Part shown: piece by piece, positions 22,062 to 30,254 of the stretch
Layout of the letters: every line of letters starts with the position of its first letter
How positions within the stretch are numbered: position 1 is the stretch's first letter
Position numbers and translations under genes: made by a program
Source: Saccharomycopsis crataegensis
Lineage: Eukaryota > Ascomycota > Saccharomycetes > Ascoideales > Saccharomycopsidaceae
Length of the DNA stretch: 64,000 bases
NCBI RefSeq assembly: GCF_037102585.1
Contig: NW_027043820.1
Coordinates: 2,390,501 to 2,454,500 of the forward strand
Direction of reading: 5' to 3'
Notes under the pieces: generated by a model
Told to the model about the DNA's origin: nothing
Databases searched by the model: none
The model's input: only the letters and a program-made list of their open reading frames with translations

Positions 22062-23054
22062 ATGGACAGCGCGGAGAAAGTGTATGCTACACAGAATAAC
22101 AGCATCAGGGCGAAACTTGCTCAGCAGGCAAGCGCTATCGATGAAGCGGAATATGTCAAGAACGATGATCAGCTATCGACAAACATCAAAAGCCTTACAC
22201 AATTGATTGAAAAACCACTAGATCAAACCCATGTGCTTGAAATTAGTGAATTGTTGATCCAGTCCGAAGAAACCAGAAGTTTGAATTTTCTAATGATAGA
22301 TTGTGTGGCTGATGAAGTCACCGATAGTGAATATGACAACGCCATAGATCATGGGAAAAACAAGTGGGTAGAAGCAGGGTTAAGAATGTTATCGGTCTAT
22401 AATAAATTGTCAACGTTAGAATGTGTGACTGATGAGATGAAATGGAATGTCTTTGTGAAAAGTGCCACATTTACCTTGATCAGTCCAATCTTAGAACTTA
22501 AAAAGACCAAAGTATTATATTTTCTAAACCAGATTTCCAAAAAATTTACAAATACAAAAGACCATATTCTCGTTAGGGTTTTAAGCAAAATCGGCGACCT
22601 CAAGATTATCGATTTCCAGCTTTATAGTGAATATTTAGCATTTATTGTTTCGGAAATCCATCAGCAACACCCTCCAGGACTATTAACATTTTTGAATATC
22701 TTGCCACAAAATATTATTCAAAGACACTTGTTTCAATCGATTTTTGAGTATAATGTATTTGCTGCATCGTCAGTATACTCAACGATTACCCTTAATAATT
22801 TGTTCAACCGTAATTTCGGATTCGATGAAGCCACAGTATCAACAACAAGAATCTTGGCATTACTTACAAATATGATAATATCTGGTCGTCTACATGCGAA
22901 GATTAATCTAAAAGATAACATTTTGTTCTTTGACCTCGAGGATTGGGATCACCACGAGCATGCAAATACTGTGATTATCAATTGGCAAAAATGGTATATG
23001 AATGAAGTTTTAGGGAAAGTGGGCCTGATTTCTGACGAAATATCTCAACTTTAG
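22062..23054 (+). CDS. PCI-domain protein, COP9 signalosome subunit 4-like
   Basis: A 330-aa helical-repeat protein with a C-terminal PCI/winged-helix region. The block EYNVFAASSVYSTITLNNLFN, then TRILALLTNMIISGRLHAKINLKDNILFFDLED resembles CSN4 ([20 protein letters not shown] ... [21 protein letters not shown]), including the invariant small-residue/Tyr and Ile-x-Gly-Arg pattern. CSN4 is part of the COP9 signalosome that removes Nedd8/Rub1 from cullins. It is shorter than metazoan CSN4 (about 400 aa), mostly in the N-terminal repeats. An eIF3, proteasome-lid or other CSN subunit is the alternative. The start is the first ATG after the RVB2 relic, so its promoter may lie inside the duplicated DNA. 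Confidence 0.6.
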   Translation: MDSAEKVYATQNNSIRAKLAQQASAIDEAEYVKNDDQLSTNIKSLTQLIEKPLDQTHVLEISELLIQSEETRSLNFLMIDCVADEVTDSEYDNAIDHGKNKWVEAGLRMLSVYNKLSTLECVTDEMKWNVFVKSATFTLISPILELKKTKVLYFLNQISKKFTNTKDHILVRVLSKIGDLKIIDFQLYSEYLAFIVSEIHQQHPPGLLTFLNILPQNIIQRHLFQSIFEYNVFAASSVYSTITLNNLFNRNFGFDEATVSTTRILALLTNMIISGRLHAKINLKDNILFFDLEDWDHHEHANTVIINWQKWYMNEVLGKVGLISDEISQL

Positions 23055-23571
23055 AGTAGATACTGGTATTTTTTTTCTCTCTCTTTGATAATATAATTTA
23101 TATCCTTTTGTAACAGCTTCTATTTCTTTTGATCAGTTATCATTTATACTCGTGGGGGTTTTTTGTTTCATTTAATTATCTAACGATTTATTTATTTTTC
23201 TATGTAGCTTCATAATTGGGCAATTGTTATTATTTCTTCTTCATTTTTCTTTCTTAACATATGGCTTCTATGATCAGATCGATGTTTATATATATATATA
23301 GCATTCCTTTCCTATAGGAAAGGAATGCCCAGTATCGTTGGAAGCCCCGTCCGGATTTGACATCACACAAAAATGAAATGGGAAAAAAAAATTTCTACCC
23401 GATGAGAAGGGAAATTTTCAGACACTATATTAACGATAAGGAAACTCTTGAAAAGTCTGGAAAGAATCAGTATCATAAGGATTAGTGAAACTGCGGTTAA
23501 TAGGAAAAAATAATAATAATAACAAAATTAAATAAAGAAGACAGACCTTACAAAAATATAGAAGCGACAAA
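23055..23571. other. Spacer with palindrome, upstream of AIR1/2
   Basis: 517 bp between the CSN4-like stop and the zinc-knuckle gene. Contains a (TA)n run ending at 23300 directly followed by a perfect 28-bp palindrome. No open frame of note. Confidence 0.5.
23301..23328. repeat. Perfect 28-bp palindrome
   Basis: Two 14-base arms, GCATTCCTTTCCTA and its exact reverse complement TAGGAAAGGAATGC, meet with no loop. A TATA dinucleotide run abuts the left side. It can extrude a cruciform or bind a dimeric regulator. It lies about 245 bp before the AIR1/2 start. Confidence 0.95.
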
Positions 23572-24822
23572 ATGGCGAGTGCTGAAGTGCGAGATTCTCA
23601 GGATAAACTTACCGGAAAAACTTTCAGTTTGAACTTAGAAGAAGTCAACAATAATCCTGATGAATTAATTGATATGCGAGGCCAAGGAAGATATTTTGGT
23701 AATGCTGACGAGACCATCGATATGGTGTGCCGTAACTGCCATAAAACTGGGCATAAAGCTGCGCATTGTAAAACGGTGATTTGTCTTGCCTGTGGCGCAA
23801 TTGATGATCATTATTCTGATCAGTGTCCGAGATCCATCACCTGTACGAATTGTGGAGAGAAAGGTCATTATAAGAATGCTTGTACTAAGAGATCTCAAAG
23901 AATTTTTTGCACTTTGTGCGAATCCAACAAGCATAATAGGGATAGATGCCCAAGTATATGGAGAAGTTATATTACATTTGGTGATAAGAACGGGAAGCTT
24001 TTGTATCCTTTCAGATCGGTGTTTTGTTATAATTGTGCCGCAAAGGGTCATTTCGGGGACGATTGTCCTGGGCCAAGGTCCTCTAGAATTCCAAACTTTG
24101 ATGGCAGTTCATTTTCCGGGGATAATTTGCCAAGAGATTTAAGAGATCAATATTTCCATTTGCTTAGGAAAAGAAGCTACGAAGACGATGAGAGTGAGGG
24201 AAGTAAAAGTAGTAGCAGTAGTAGCTGGGGAGGAAACTTCTTCCATTACGACTACGATAAGGATAATCAGCAACAAGGACTAAGTAAAAATCATCCAAAA
24301 TTCGAAAAAACCAAAAAAGGTAAAAAAGAGAAGAAGAAGCAGCAGAAACTAGAAAAGAAGAGTAAAAAGGAAAAAGAACTAGAGAATCAAAGAAAAAGAA
24401 GAAAAATTGATCATAGTAACTCACAATTATATGATAATGCGCCTAGTTACAATAAAAAGGGCAATGTTATTATCAAGCCAAAGAGATCAGGAAAAATTTC
24501 TGCCCCAACTGCTCCATTAAAAAACCTGGCCAGCTACCAAAGGCCTGTGCCAACATTCAATTCGCGCGGGAATATTTATAATCAAGGGTATAATAATAGA
24601 AACGATTTTAAACCACAGGGAAGATCGGGATATTTGCCACCAAAGAGACTGAACGATTACGATCAACAGAGGTATTCTGGAGGCAGAACATCATTTAATA
24701 TTCAACCTTCGAGATCAGGAACATTGGGAAAGGACAACAATAAGAGTAATAACAATAATAGAAAAAGAACAGGAGGAAACAATAACAGAAAGAATTATTA
24801 TAGAGGGAACATAAATTACTGA
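23572..24822 (+). CDS. Zinc-knuckle protein of the TRAMP complex (Air1/Air2-like)
   Basis: A 416-aa nuclear RNA-binding protein. Air1/Air2 bridge Trf4/5 poly(A) polymerase and Mtr4 in TRAMP for exosome decay. Five CCHC zinc knuckles run from about residue 52 to 165: CRNCHKTGHKAAHC, CLACGAIDDHYSDQC, CTNCGEKGHYKNAC, CTLCESNKHNRDRC and CYNCAAKGHFGDDC. The spacing matches Air proteins, including the longer gap before the fifth. After the knuckles comes a DEG/Ser-rich patch, a Lys-rich block (KKGKKEKKKQQKLEKKSKKE) and an Asn/Gly/Arg-rich tail, together longer than in yeast Air1/2 (344-360 aa). A single gene probably serves both roles. Confidence 0.9.
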   Translation: MASAEVRDSQDKLTGKTFSLNLEEVNNNPDELIDMRGQGRYFGNADETIDMVCRNCHKTGHKAAHCKTVICLACGAIDDHYSDQCPRSITCTNCGEKGHYKNACTKRSQRIFCTLCESNKHNRDRCPSIWRSYITFGDKNGKLLYPFRSVFCYNCAAKGHFGDDCPGPRSSRIPNFDGSSFSGDNLPRDLRDQYFHLLRKRSYEDDESEGSKSSSSSSWGGNFFHYDYDKDNQQQGLSKNHPKFEKTKKGKKEKKKQQKLEKKSKKEKELENQRKRRKIDHSNSQLYDNAPSYNKKGNVIIKPKRSGKISAPTAPLKNLASYQRPVPTFNSRGNIYNQGYNNRNDFKPQGRSGYLPPKRLNDYDQQRYSGGRTSFNIQPSRSGTLGKDNNKSNNNNRKRTGGNNNRKNYYRGNINY

Positions 24823-25073
24823 TTTATATATATATTACTGTATTATACCAAACTCTTTCTTTTCTATTTTTATAATTTCTTTTTCCTATTGGAAAATTTT
24901 ATTTGTATAATATCTTCAAATAATAATGGTGTTACCACGGAGCTAAAGAAAAAGAAAAAAAAAACTTCTTTACGTAACTTTCCTTATTTTACAAACATGA
25001 AAATCAAAAACATCATTTCATTATAAACAATGAGATATGTAAAAATACACAGCTAATACTATTAGATAAAAGC

Positions 25074-25922
25074 TCAACCTGTTCTCTTTCTTCTACCAAC
25101 GGCGGCTTGGAAACCGGTTTTAATAGAACTGACAGATCTTGTAGAACCACAACTGTTACAAACCATGAAATACAATCTGTTGGCATTTTCTCTAACCAAT
25201 TTAGTGTTGATGGATCTGCATGTTTGACAGGTAACATATTCCAAAATATACTTCTTCAACACATATTCCAATTGTTTTTGCATGAATTTACCCTTGATGA
25301 TCAACTGTTCTTTACCATCAATACTACCAGAGGTACCCAATTCGGCAAACAAATATTGGATGACATGTTCTGGGTCTCTTTGTAATTTCTGAGAAATGTC
25401 CTTGACGTTGCTGAAAATTGTCTTCTTTGGTTCTCTGGCAACGATTGGTGGAGGAATCTTCAATCTAACTCCCGATCTCTCACCAGCTAATTCAGGGTTA
25501 TTAGTTTTGAGGACGGTGAAAAATCTTTCCAAAAGATCTTCATATGATAAGCCAACTTCTGTGGCGATCGTGGATTCGGTATTACTGCTTTCAGCTTCGG
25601 CGGTGGTCGATGATAAACCAGCTTTTTCCAATTCTTTATCGAACGAGGAGTCGGCCTTCTTCTTCTTAGTCGACTTCTTCTTCTTTGGACCTAACCCTAA
25701 ATCTTCAATACCGTCTTCTAATTCTTCAGTACCAGTCTTTTCTTTGGCAGAGTCCTTTGACTTCTTCTTCTTCTTCTTTTTAAGACCACCAAACAAATCA
25801 TCTTCACCAGTGGCGTCAGTAGAGTCGGTAGTTGGCTCAGAAGTGGTCTTAGACTTCTTCTTCTTTTTGAGGCCGTCCAAGGAAATGTCTTCCACAGTAG
25901 GGGTGGTTTCTTCCGCAGACAT
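25074..25922 (-). CDS. SUI3: Translation initiation factor eIF2 beta
   Basis: A 282-aa beta subunit of eIF2, which brings Met-tRNAi to the 40S ribosome. The N-terminus has the three polylysine blocks (KKKKKSK, KKKKKKKSK and KKKKSTKKKK) that bind eIF5 and eIF2B epsilon. The core follows with RSGVRLKIPPPIVAREPKKT and HVIQYLFAELGTSGSIDGKEQL. The C-terminal C4 zinc ribbon has Cys at about 232, 235, 255 and 258 (CQTCRS ... CNSCGS). Length equals yeast Sui3 (285 aa). The ATG at 25922 gives MSAEET; the codon upstream is GTG and is not used. Convergent with AIR1/2. Confidence 0.97.
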   Translation of the reverse strand: MSAEETTPTVEDISLDGLKKKKKSKTTSEPTTDSTDATGEDDLFGGLKKKKKKKSKDSAKEKTGTEELEDGIEDLGLGPKKKKSTKKKKADSSFDKELEKAGLSSTTAEAESSNTESTIATEVGLSYEDLLERFFTVLKTNNPELAGERSGVRLKIPPPIVAREPKKTIFSNVKDISQKLQRDPEHVIQYLFAELGTSGSIDGKEQLIIKGKFMQKQLEYVLKKYILEYVTCQTCRSINTKLVRENANRLYFMVCNSCGSTRSVSSIKTGFQAAVGRRKRTG

Positions 25923-26293
25923 CACTAAATATCGATGATATTATAAAAACTCCAGGTTTCTTTTTTTGATTTATACAGTTACTGAATTCAAAAATGACTG
26001 AAAATTGGAATTTTTTTTTTTCCTTCACAGAGTCCCTTACCCGTCTGAGGAAGGTTTGAATCTATACCAACCCTCTGGGTATATAACTGTCAAAATTATA
26101 ACATAAAATAATAAAAATATGAAGGAAATCATGATAATAATACTAATAATACTAATAATAATAATAATAATATTGGAAGATTTGTGTATAGATATTTAAT
26201 TTTGTGTCATTAGTTCGTAAGAATGAGGGGTTGTTAGATCAGATTACACTATAAAGTATCAACATATGCATTTCATGAATTGAATTGATAGAT
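25923..26293. other. SUI3 promoter and 3' side of epsilon-COP copy 2
   Basis: 371 bp. Includes a T tract at 26011-26021 and an (AAT)n/(AATACT)n microsatellite at about 26130-26174. This 3' flank is unrelated to that of epsilon-COP copy 1. Confidence 0.5.
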
Positions 26294-27214
26294 TTAGTTA
26301 GATATCTGTGCGGCATATTTGTCGACCACTCCATCAAACAATGCGATTTTGTCATTATAGTCCACGACGTATGGATGACTCTGGTCTGCGGTACTCAAGA
26401 TTTCATTATTGATCAATTGCAAAGCCTCGCTGCCCTGGTTATTGATGATCAAAACTTTAGCCTTGTTGATTAAATATGTCAAGTAGTGTTCGTCAGCCTT
26501 CAATGAATCATCATTGGCGATCAATTCATCAATCTGTTCCATGATCTCCGAAGATTCTGGAACGTGGTTCAAAAGCAAATGCACCACCATCATGAACGTC
26601 AAGTTTTTTAATGATCTCAGAGAATGAGAAATTTCCTCGAAGAAGTAGAATGCGTGTTGGGTGGCAGTAGATCCACCTTGAACCAAACTTACCAAGGCAT
26701 CACTGTAGTTATAAACTACCGAATCATTGATGTTCAAATGACTGAACTTTTTCAAAAAGTTTTTGGCTTTTGGCAATGCGTCTTGCAATAAATAAATTTG
26801 GACAATCACTGAGAAAACTTCCAAGTTCAACTCATCGTGATTTTCCATATTGATATCCGAAGTCAAGAGCTCGATAGCGTCATCGTAGCGTTGGTATTGC
26901 TTGACAAGTACAATGGCGGCGAGAATCTGGGTTAATAATGAAGGTTTATTGGATTTCGCATAACTGACAAATTCATCAGCGATTGACTGATCACCAGACA
27001 AATATTTCGAGTAGTATACTAAGCCGGCAAGTTCAGGTTCGTTATTAGCAAGCTCAATGACCTTGGAGTATTGTCCAAGGGCAAGGTACGAACGAAGAAT
27101 GTATTGTTTGATTTCGTTAGTGGTGACATTATCAATATCGTGATTGCTGATAACCTCAGAGTACTGACTGGAGTAGAATTGGTTGCGAATGGCAAAAAGC
27201 TCTTCGGAGGACAT
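26294..27214 (-). CDS. SEC28: Epsilon-COP, coatomer subunit (Sec28 type), copy 2
   Basis: Encodes exactly the same 306 residues as copy 1 at 14287-15207, from the ATG at 27214. The shared upstream part is only 143 bp, so distal promoter elements and the whole 3' end differ between the copies. If both are real and expressed, the haploid genome carries two identical coatomer epsilon genes, which is unusual because COPI subunits are normally single-copy and stoichiometric. The reading frame is complete, with no disabling change. Neighbours are SUI3 (same strand, downstream) and the ADH gene (divergent). Confidence 0.92.
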   Translation of the reverse strand: MSSEELFAIRNQFYSSQYSEVISNHDIDNVTTNEIKQYILRSYLALGQYSKVIELANNEPELAGLVYYSKYLSGDQSIADEFVSYAKSNKPSLLTQILAAIVLVKQYQRYDDAIELLTSDINMENHDELNLEVFSVIVQIYLLQDALPKAKNFLKKFSHLNINDSVVYNYSDALVSLVQGGSTATQHAFYFFEEISHSLRSLKNLTFMMVVHLLLNHVPESSEIMEQIDELIANDDSLKADEHYLTYLINKAKVLIINNQGSEALQLINNEILSTADQSHPYVVDYNDKIALFDGVVDKYAAQISN

Positions 27215-27357
27215 TATTTGGTGATACAATATGGATACAATATGGGTACACTCGTGGTGGTATCTACGGGATTGATGGTGATGATGGTGATTTGTTTAGT
27301 TTTATTTGAAAGTTCAGTCACGTGTAAGGAATTCTGAAGATTCTGGGGGTCCCACAC
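26294..27357 (-). repeat. Right arm of 1064-bp inverted repeat (epsilon-COP gene)
   Basis: Reverse complement of 14144-15207, same length, one mismatch (synonymous, in the fourth codon before the stop). The outer edge is GTGTGGG, read on the minus strand from 27357. The inner edge is the stop codon. The inner ends of the arms are about 11.1 kb apart. Confidence 0.97.
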
Positions 27358-28068
27358 GCCATTTCCCTAGGGTACACTGACAACATATCGTCGGCAGGTT
27401 TTGGATCCAATTTCCATGTATTTGCAGTATCATGGCATACTGAATTTATTGATTAGTTTTTTGTTTTTTTTTGTTTCGCTATGTTGGAGGGAGGTATGGA
27501 AACCGCAAATCTGCGGGAATTTCAATGACAACATGTCTCTGATTGTCGTCATCTCTCATACACAGCACAGACTTATTATTGACAGACAGAATCTATTGTC
27601 GATCTGGATGCTGGTCAAATATTGAAAAAATGCTATATTGTATTATCTAACAGTGTGACGAATTATATACTGAGCTAATTGAAGCATCGAATGAGTATGT
27701 GGTCCTCACGTGGATGCCAAAAAAGAAAGAAAGAAAGAAAGCAGGATAGAACTATGATGTCAGAGTAGATACGGAAGCACAGGGTATTTTCGATGAATCG
27801 CAATAGCAACTATCTGTAAGTAAGTAAGGTTGAGAAAATTCTTTGCACCGATGTCTGCAAAATTTTCCCGTTCTACGTGCTTGTACCGCTTAGTAATGAT
27901 AAGCAGCGGTAAATCCGTCCTTCAAGCATTTACCGGAAATAACCTTGAAGTGAAAATGTATATTTATACCCTGCGACATCTTTGCCCATCGCCACTTATT
28001 CCTTCGAGAAGTAAGATAGCTGTAGCATCTACTAAATTCACCAACCAAACAAACAAACAACAATAAAT
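27358..28068. promoter_or_regulatory. Divergent epsilon-COP copy 2 / ADH upstream region
   Basis: 711 bp. Contains an (AAAG)n run (27720-27741), a Yap1-type site (27890-27896) and TATTTATA near 27959-27966. The open frame at 27401-27625 starts from TTG and has no family features. Confidence 0.5.
27890..27896 (+). promoter_or_regulatory. Yap1-type site TTAGTAA
   Basis: Exact TTA(C/G)TAA heptamer, 173 bp before the ADH6/7-like start. Yap1-family bZIP factors use this site at oxidative and aldehyde-stress genes. A seven-base match alone is weak evidence. Confidence 0.4.
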
Positions 28069-29151
28069 ATGTCAGTTCCAGAGAAATTCGAAGCTATCGG
28101 GGTTCAAGATTTCGACAAATGGCTCGAACCAAAACATTTTTCTTATACTCCTCAAGCCATGAGACCAGAAGATGTTGATATCAAGATCGAAGCTTGTGGG
28201 ATCTGTGGTAGTGATATTCACGCTGCCAATGGTGATTGGGGCCGTCCATATACCCCACTTGCCGTTGGACATGAAATTATTGGGGAAGTGGTGTCTGTTG
28301 GTGAGGGAGTAACCAGGTTTAAGGTTGGTGACAGAGTCGGGGTGGGTGCTCAATGCGATTCATGTGGTAAATGTTCTAGATGTAACCAAGATCGTGAACA
28401 GTGTTGTAAAGATATGGTCGGCACTTATCTTGGTGTTTACAAAGAAACCGGTCTCCCAACTCAAGGTGGGTATGCCAATTACGTCAGAGTGAATTCTAGA
28501 TTGGCATTCAAGATTCCAGATAGTATTGATTCAGTTACCGCTGCTCCATTATTATGTGGTGGTATCACTGGGTTCAGACCATTGATGACTGCGGGAGTGA
28601 AGAAGGGTACCAGAGTCGGTGTCAACGGTATTGGTGGGATTGGTCATATGGTGATTATGTTTGCCAAAGCCTTGGGGGCCGAAGTTACTGCAATTTCCAG
28701 AAGCGATGCCAAAAGGGAGTTGGCCAAAGAAATTGGCGCCGATCATTATATCTCCACCGGTGAAGAAGGTTTCAGTGAAAAATACTGTGATTCATTGGAC
28801 TTGGTCGTCAATACCGGTTCATCATTTTCTGAAGGTAGTATCAATGGTATCCTTGGTTTAATCAGACCATTTGGTAGTATGATTTTTATTACTGCACCAC
28901 CATCCAATGAAAATTTGGTCATTGCACCTTTCGACTTACTTCTAAAGAGTATTAGTATTGGTGGTTCAGGTATCGGTTCACCAAAGGATATCGAATACAT
29001 GTTGGACTTTGTTGCTAAGCATCAAATTAAACCATGGATCGAAACTATTGACATCAGCGAAGAAAATGTCACCACTGCATGGAAAAGAATGGTTAAAGGT
29101 GACGTAAAATTTAGATTTGTCTTGACTGGGTACGACAAATACTTTAAATAA
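28069..29151 (+). CDS. NADP-dependent medium-chain alcohol dehydrogenase (Adh6/Adh7-like)
   Basis: A 360-aa zinc alcohol dehydrogenase of the cinnamyl-alcohol type, the same length as yeast Adh6. It likely reduces aromatic and branched aldehydes with NADPH in the cytosol. Catalytic zinc ligands Cys46, His68 and Glu69 are present (CGICGSD, VGHE). Structural zinc cysteines lie at about 99, 102, 105 and 113. The Rossmann motif GVNGIGGIGHMVIMFAKALG is followed by AISRSDAKRE; the Ser-Arg after the second beta strand is the NADP(H) signature of Adh6. No residue is missing. A Yap1-type site upstream fits stress induction. Other yeasts carry several paralogues, so no exact symbol is given. Confidence 0.93.
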   Translation: MSVPEKFEAIGVQDFDKWLEPKHFSYTPQAMRPEDVDIKIEACGICGSDIHAANGDWGRPYTPLAVGHEIIGEVVSVGEGVTRFKVGDRVGVGAQCDSCGKCSRCNQDREQCCKDMVGTYLGVYKETGLPTQGGYANYVRVNSRLAFKIPDSIDSVTAAPLLCGGITGFRPLMTAGVKKGTRVGVNGIGGIGHMVIMFAKALGAEVTAISRSDAKRELAKEIGADHYISTGEEGFSEKYCDSLDLVVNTGSSFSEGSINGILGLIRPFGSMIFITAPPSNENLVIAPFDLLLKSISIGGSGIGSPKDIEYMLDFVAKHQIKPWIETIDISEENVTTAWKRMVKGDVKFRFVLTGYDKYFK

Positions 29152-29642
29152 TAGGCACATTATTATATTAGTCTAATTGGGAGGAGCAGAGTATCTCAAC
29201 TGGTTTCTAGAGGTATTTTTGATTGTATTTATCAGTTTTGTATTTTTTTGGTTGTATAATACACATTTCATTTCAAGATAAATCTAAACTTCTAATAGTT
29301 GTGCTCATCGTATATTGGAATGGCACATTTGTCCTAAAGACCAATATTTATCCAATGGGTCAGCGATTGATGGATGTATTATGCTGTCGATTGCTGTTTT
29401 AATCTTATCGCAAAATAACACAAAAATCAAAGTCATGGGATAATATGATTAATGACAGCATCAAATTTTGATTCTAGATGAAGCCACTTCTTCGGTTGCC
29501 AAATCAAAATCTTAGTCTTTTTCACCAATGCGGACATTCTCCAAGAAACATGCTCTTCCCTTCTTCCTAAAACTGGCTGATCCAAATGGAATATACAAAA
29601 TGCACTTAAATCGATACCTTCAATAAGTCTGAAGGGCGGTAT

Positions 29643-30115
29643 TGTTGGAGCCGTCTGTTGTCCAGCGCAACGCCAGACTGTTGTATTTCACCGGGAATAC
29701 CAGTAGAAGGATCAGACTGATTATCCATTACAAGCAACAGTGGTTGAGGTCGGTAAATAGTAGTATAATGAGATGTTTTAACTTCAATAGATAATTAAAT
29801 CCTACTACAGATTAAACTACACTATAGTATAGGATCATACGATCCTTATATATATATATAAATAAACTACCTTCCATGATAAGTGAAAGCTCCTTTGATA
29901 CCCCCGGAAAGGGAATATTCTATAAATAGGAGTATCATATCCAGAGTCAAGGTTTTTACTCTCGTAAGAGATTTACAAGTCAGATAACACCATAAGTTCA
30001 GTTAGCAGTTCCAGGGTCACATCAAGTCATTCGTCAAAGGATTAGTTGAGCAATATCTTAATAATCCGTCGATGACTAAGCGAACCAACCTACCACAGGT
30101 GTGGTGGTGCCAACA
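29643..30115. mobile_element. Possible solo LTR, Ty1/copia-like, fossil
   Basis: About 473 bp bounded by TGTTGG and CCAACA, the end type of Ty1/copia LTRs in yeasts. It has a TATA-rich stretch (about 29853-29872) and TATAAATA in its second third, as in LTR promoters. I see no matching 5-bp target duplication, no internal region and no second copy in the window, so this is only a candidate solo LTR. It could equally be ordinary promoter DNA. Age cannot be judged without other copies. Confidence 0.25.
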
Positions 30116-30228
30116 AAAACTTAAGAACTTCTGTTAAACCCTTTTTCTCTCTCTTACATTGTAATTACCGTCGTTTTGGGTCGAAGCAATACCCACGTGC
30201 TTTAGCATAAACTGAATATTTTTCTGAG

Positions 30229-30251
30229 ACCTTCTTCATTGATAAGAAGGT
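30229..30251 (+). other. Hairpin 3 nt before the MFS start codon
   Basis: ACCTTCTT and AAGAAGGT form an 8-bp perfect stem with a 7-nt loop. The stem ends three bases before the ATG at 30255. In the mRNA leader it could slow scanning or start selection. Confidence 0.6.
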
Positions 30252-30254
30252 GCC

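Larger units (their letters stand above)
29152..30254. other. Long ADH/MFS spacer with possible LTR
   Basis: 1.1 kb. The right half (29643-30115) has LTR-like ends. The left half holds an orphan minus-strand open frame (29433-29687) that matches nothing I know. A short hairpin sits at the right edge. It also acts as the MFS promoter, with TATAAATA near 29921-29928. Confidence 0.45.

Noticed and set aside
14144-27357. Treating the epsilon-COP arms as parts of a transposon
   Set aside because: The arms contain a normal host gene with its promoter, have no terminal repeats or target duplications, and nothing between them resembles a transposase.
27401-27625. Possible small gene between epsilon-COP copy 2 and ADH
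   Set aside because: Starts only from TTG, shows no family features, and lies in promoter DNA.
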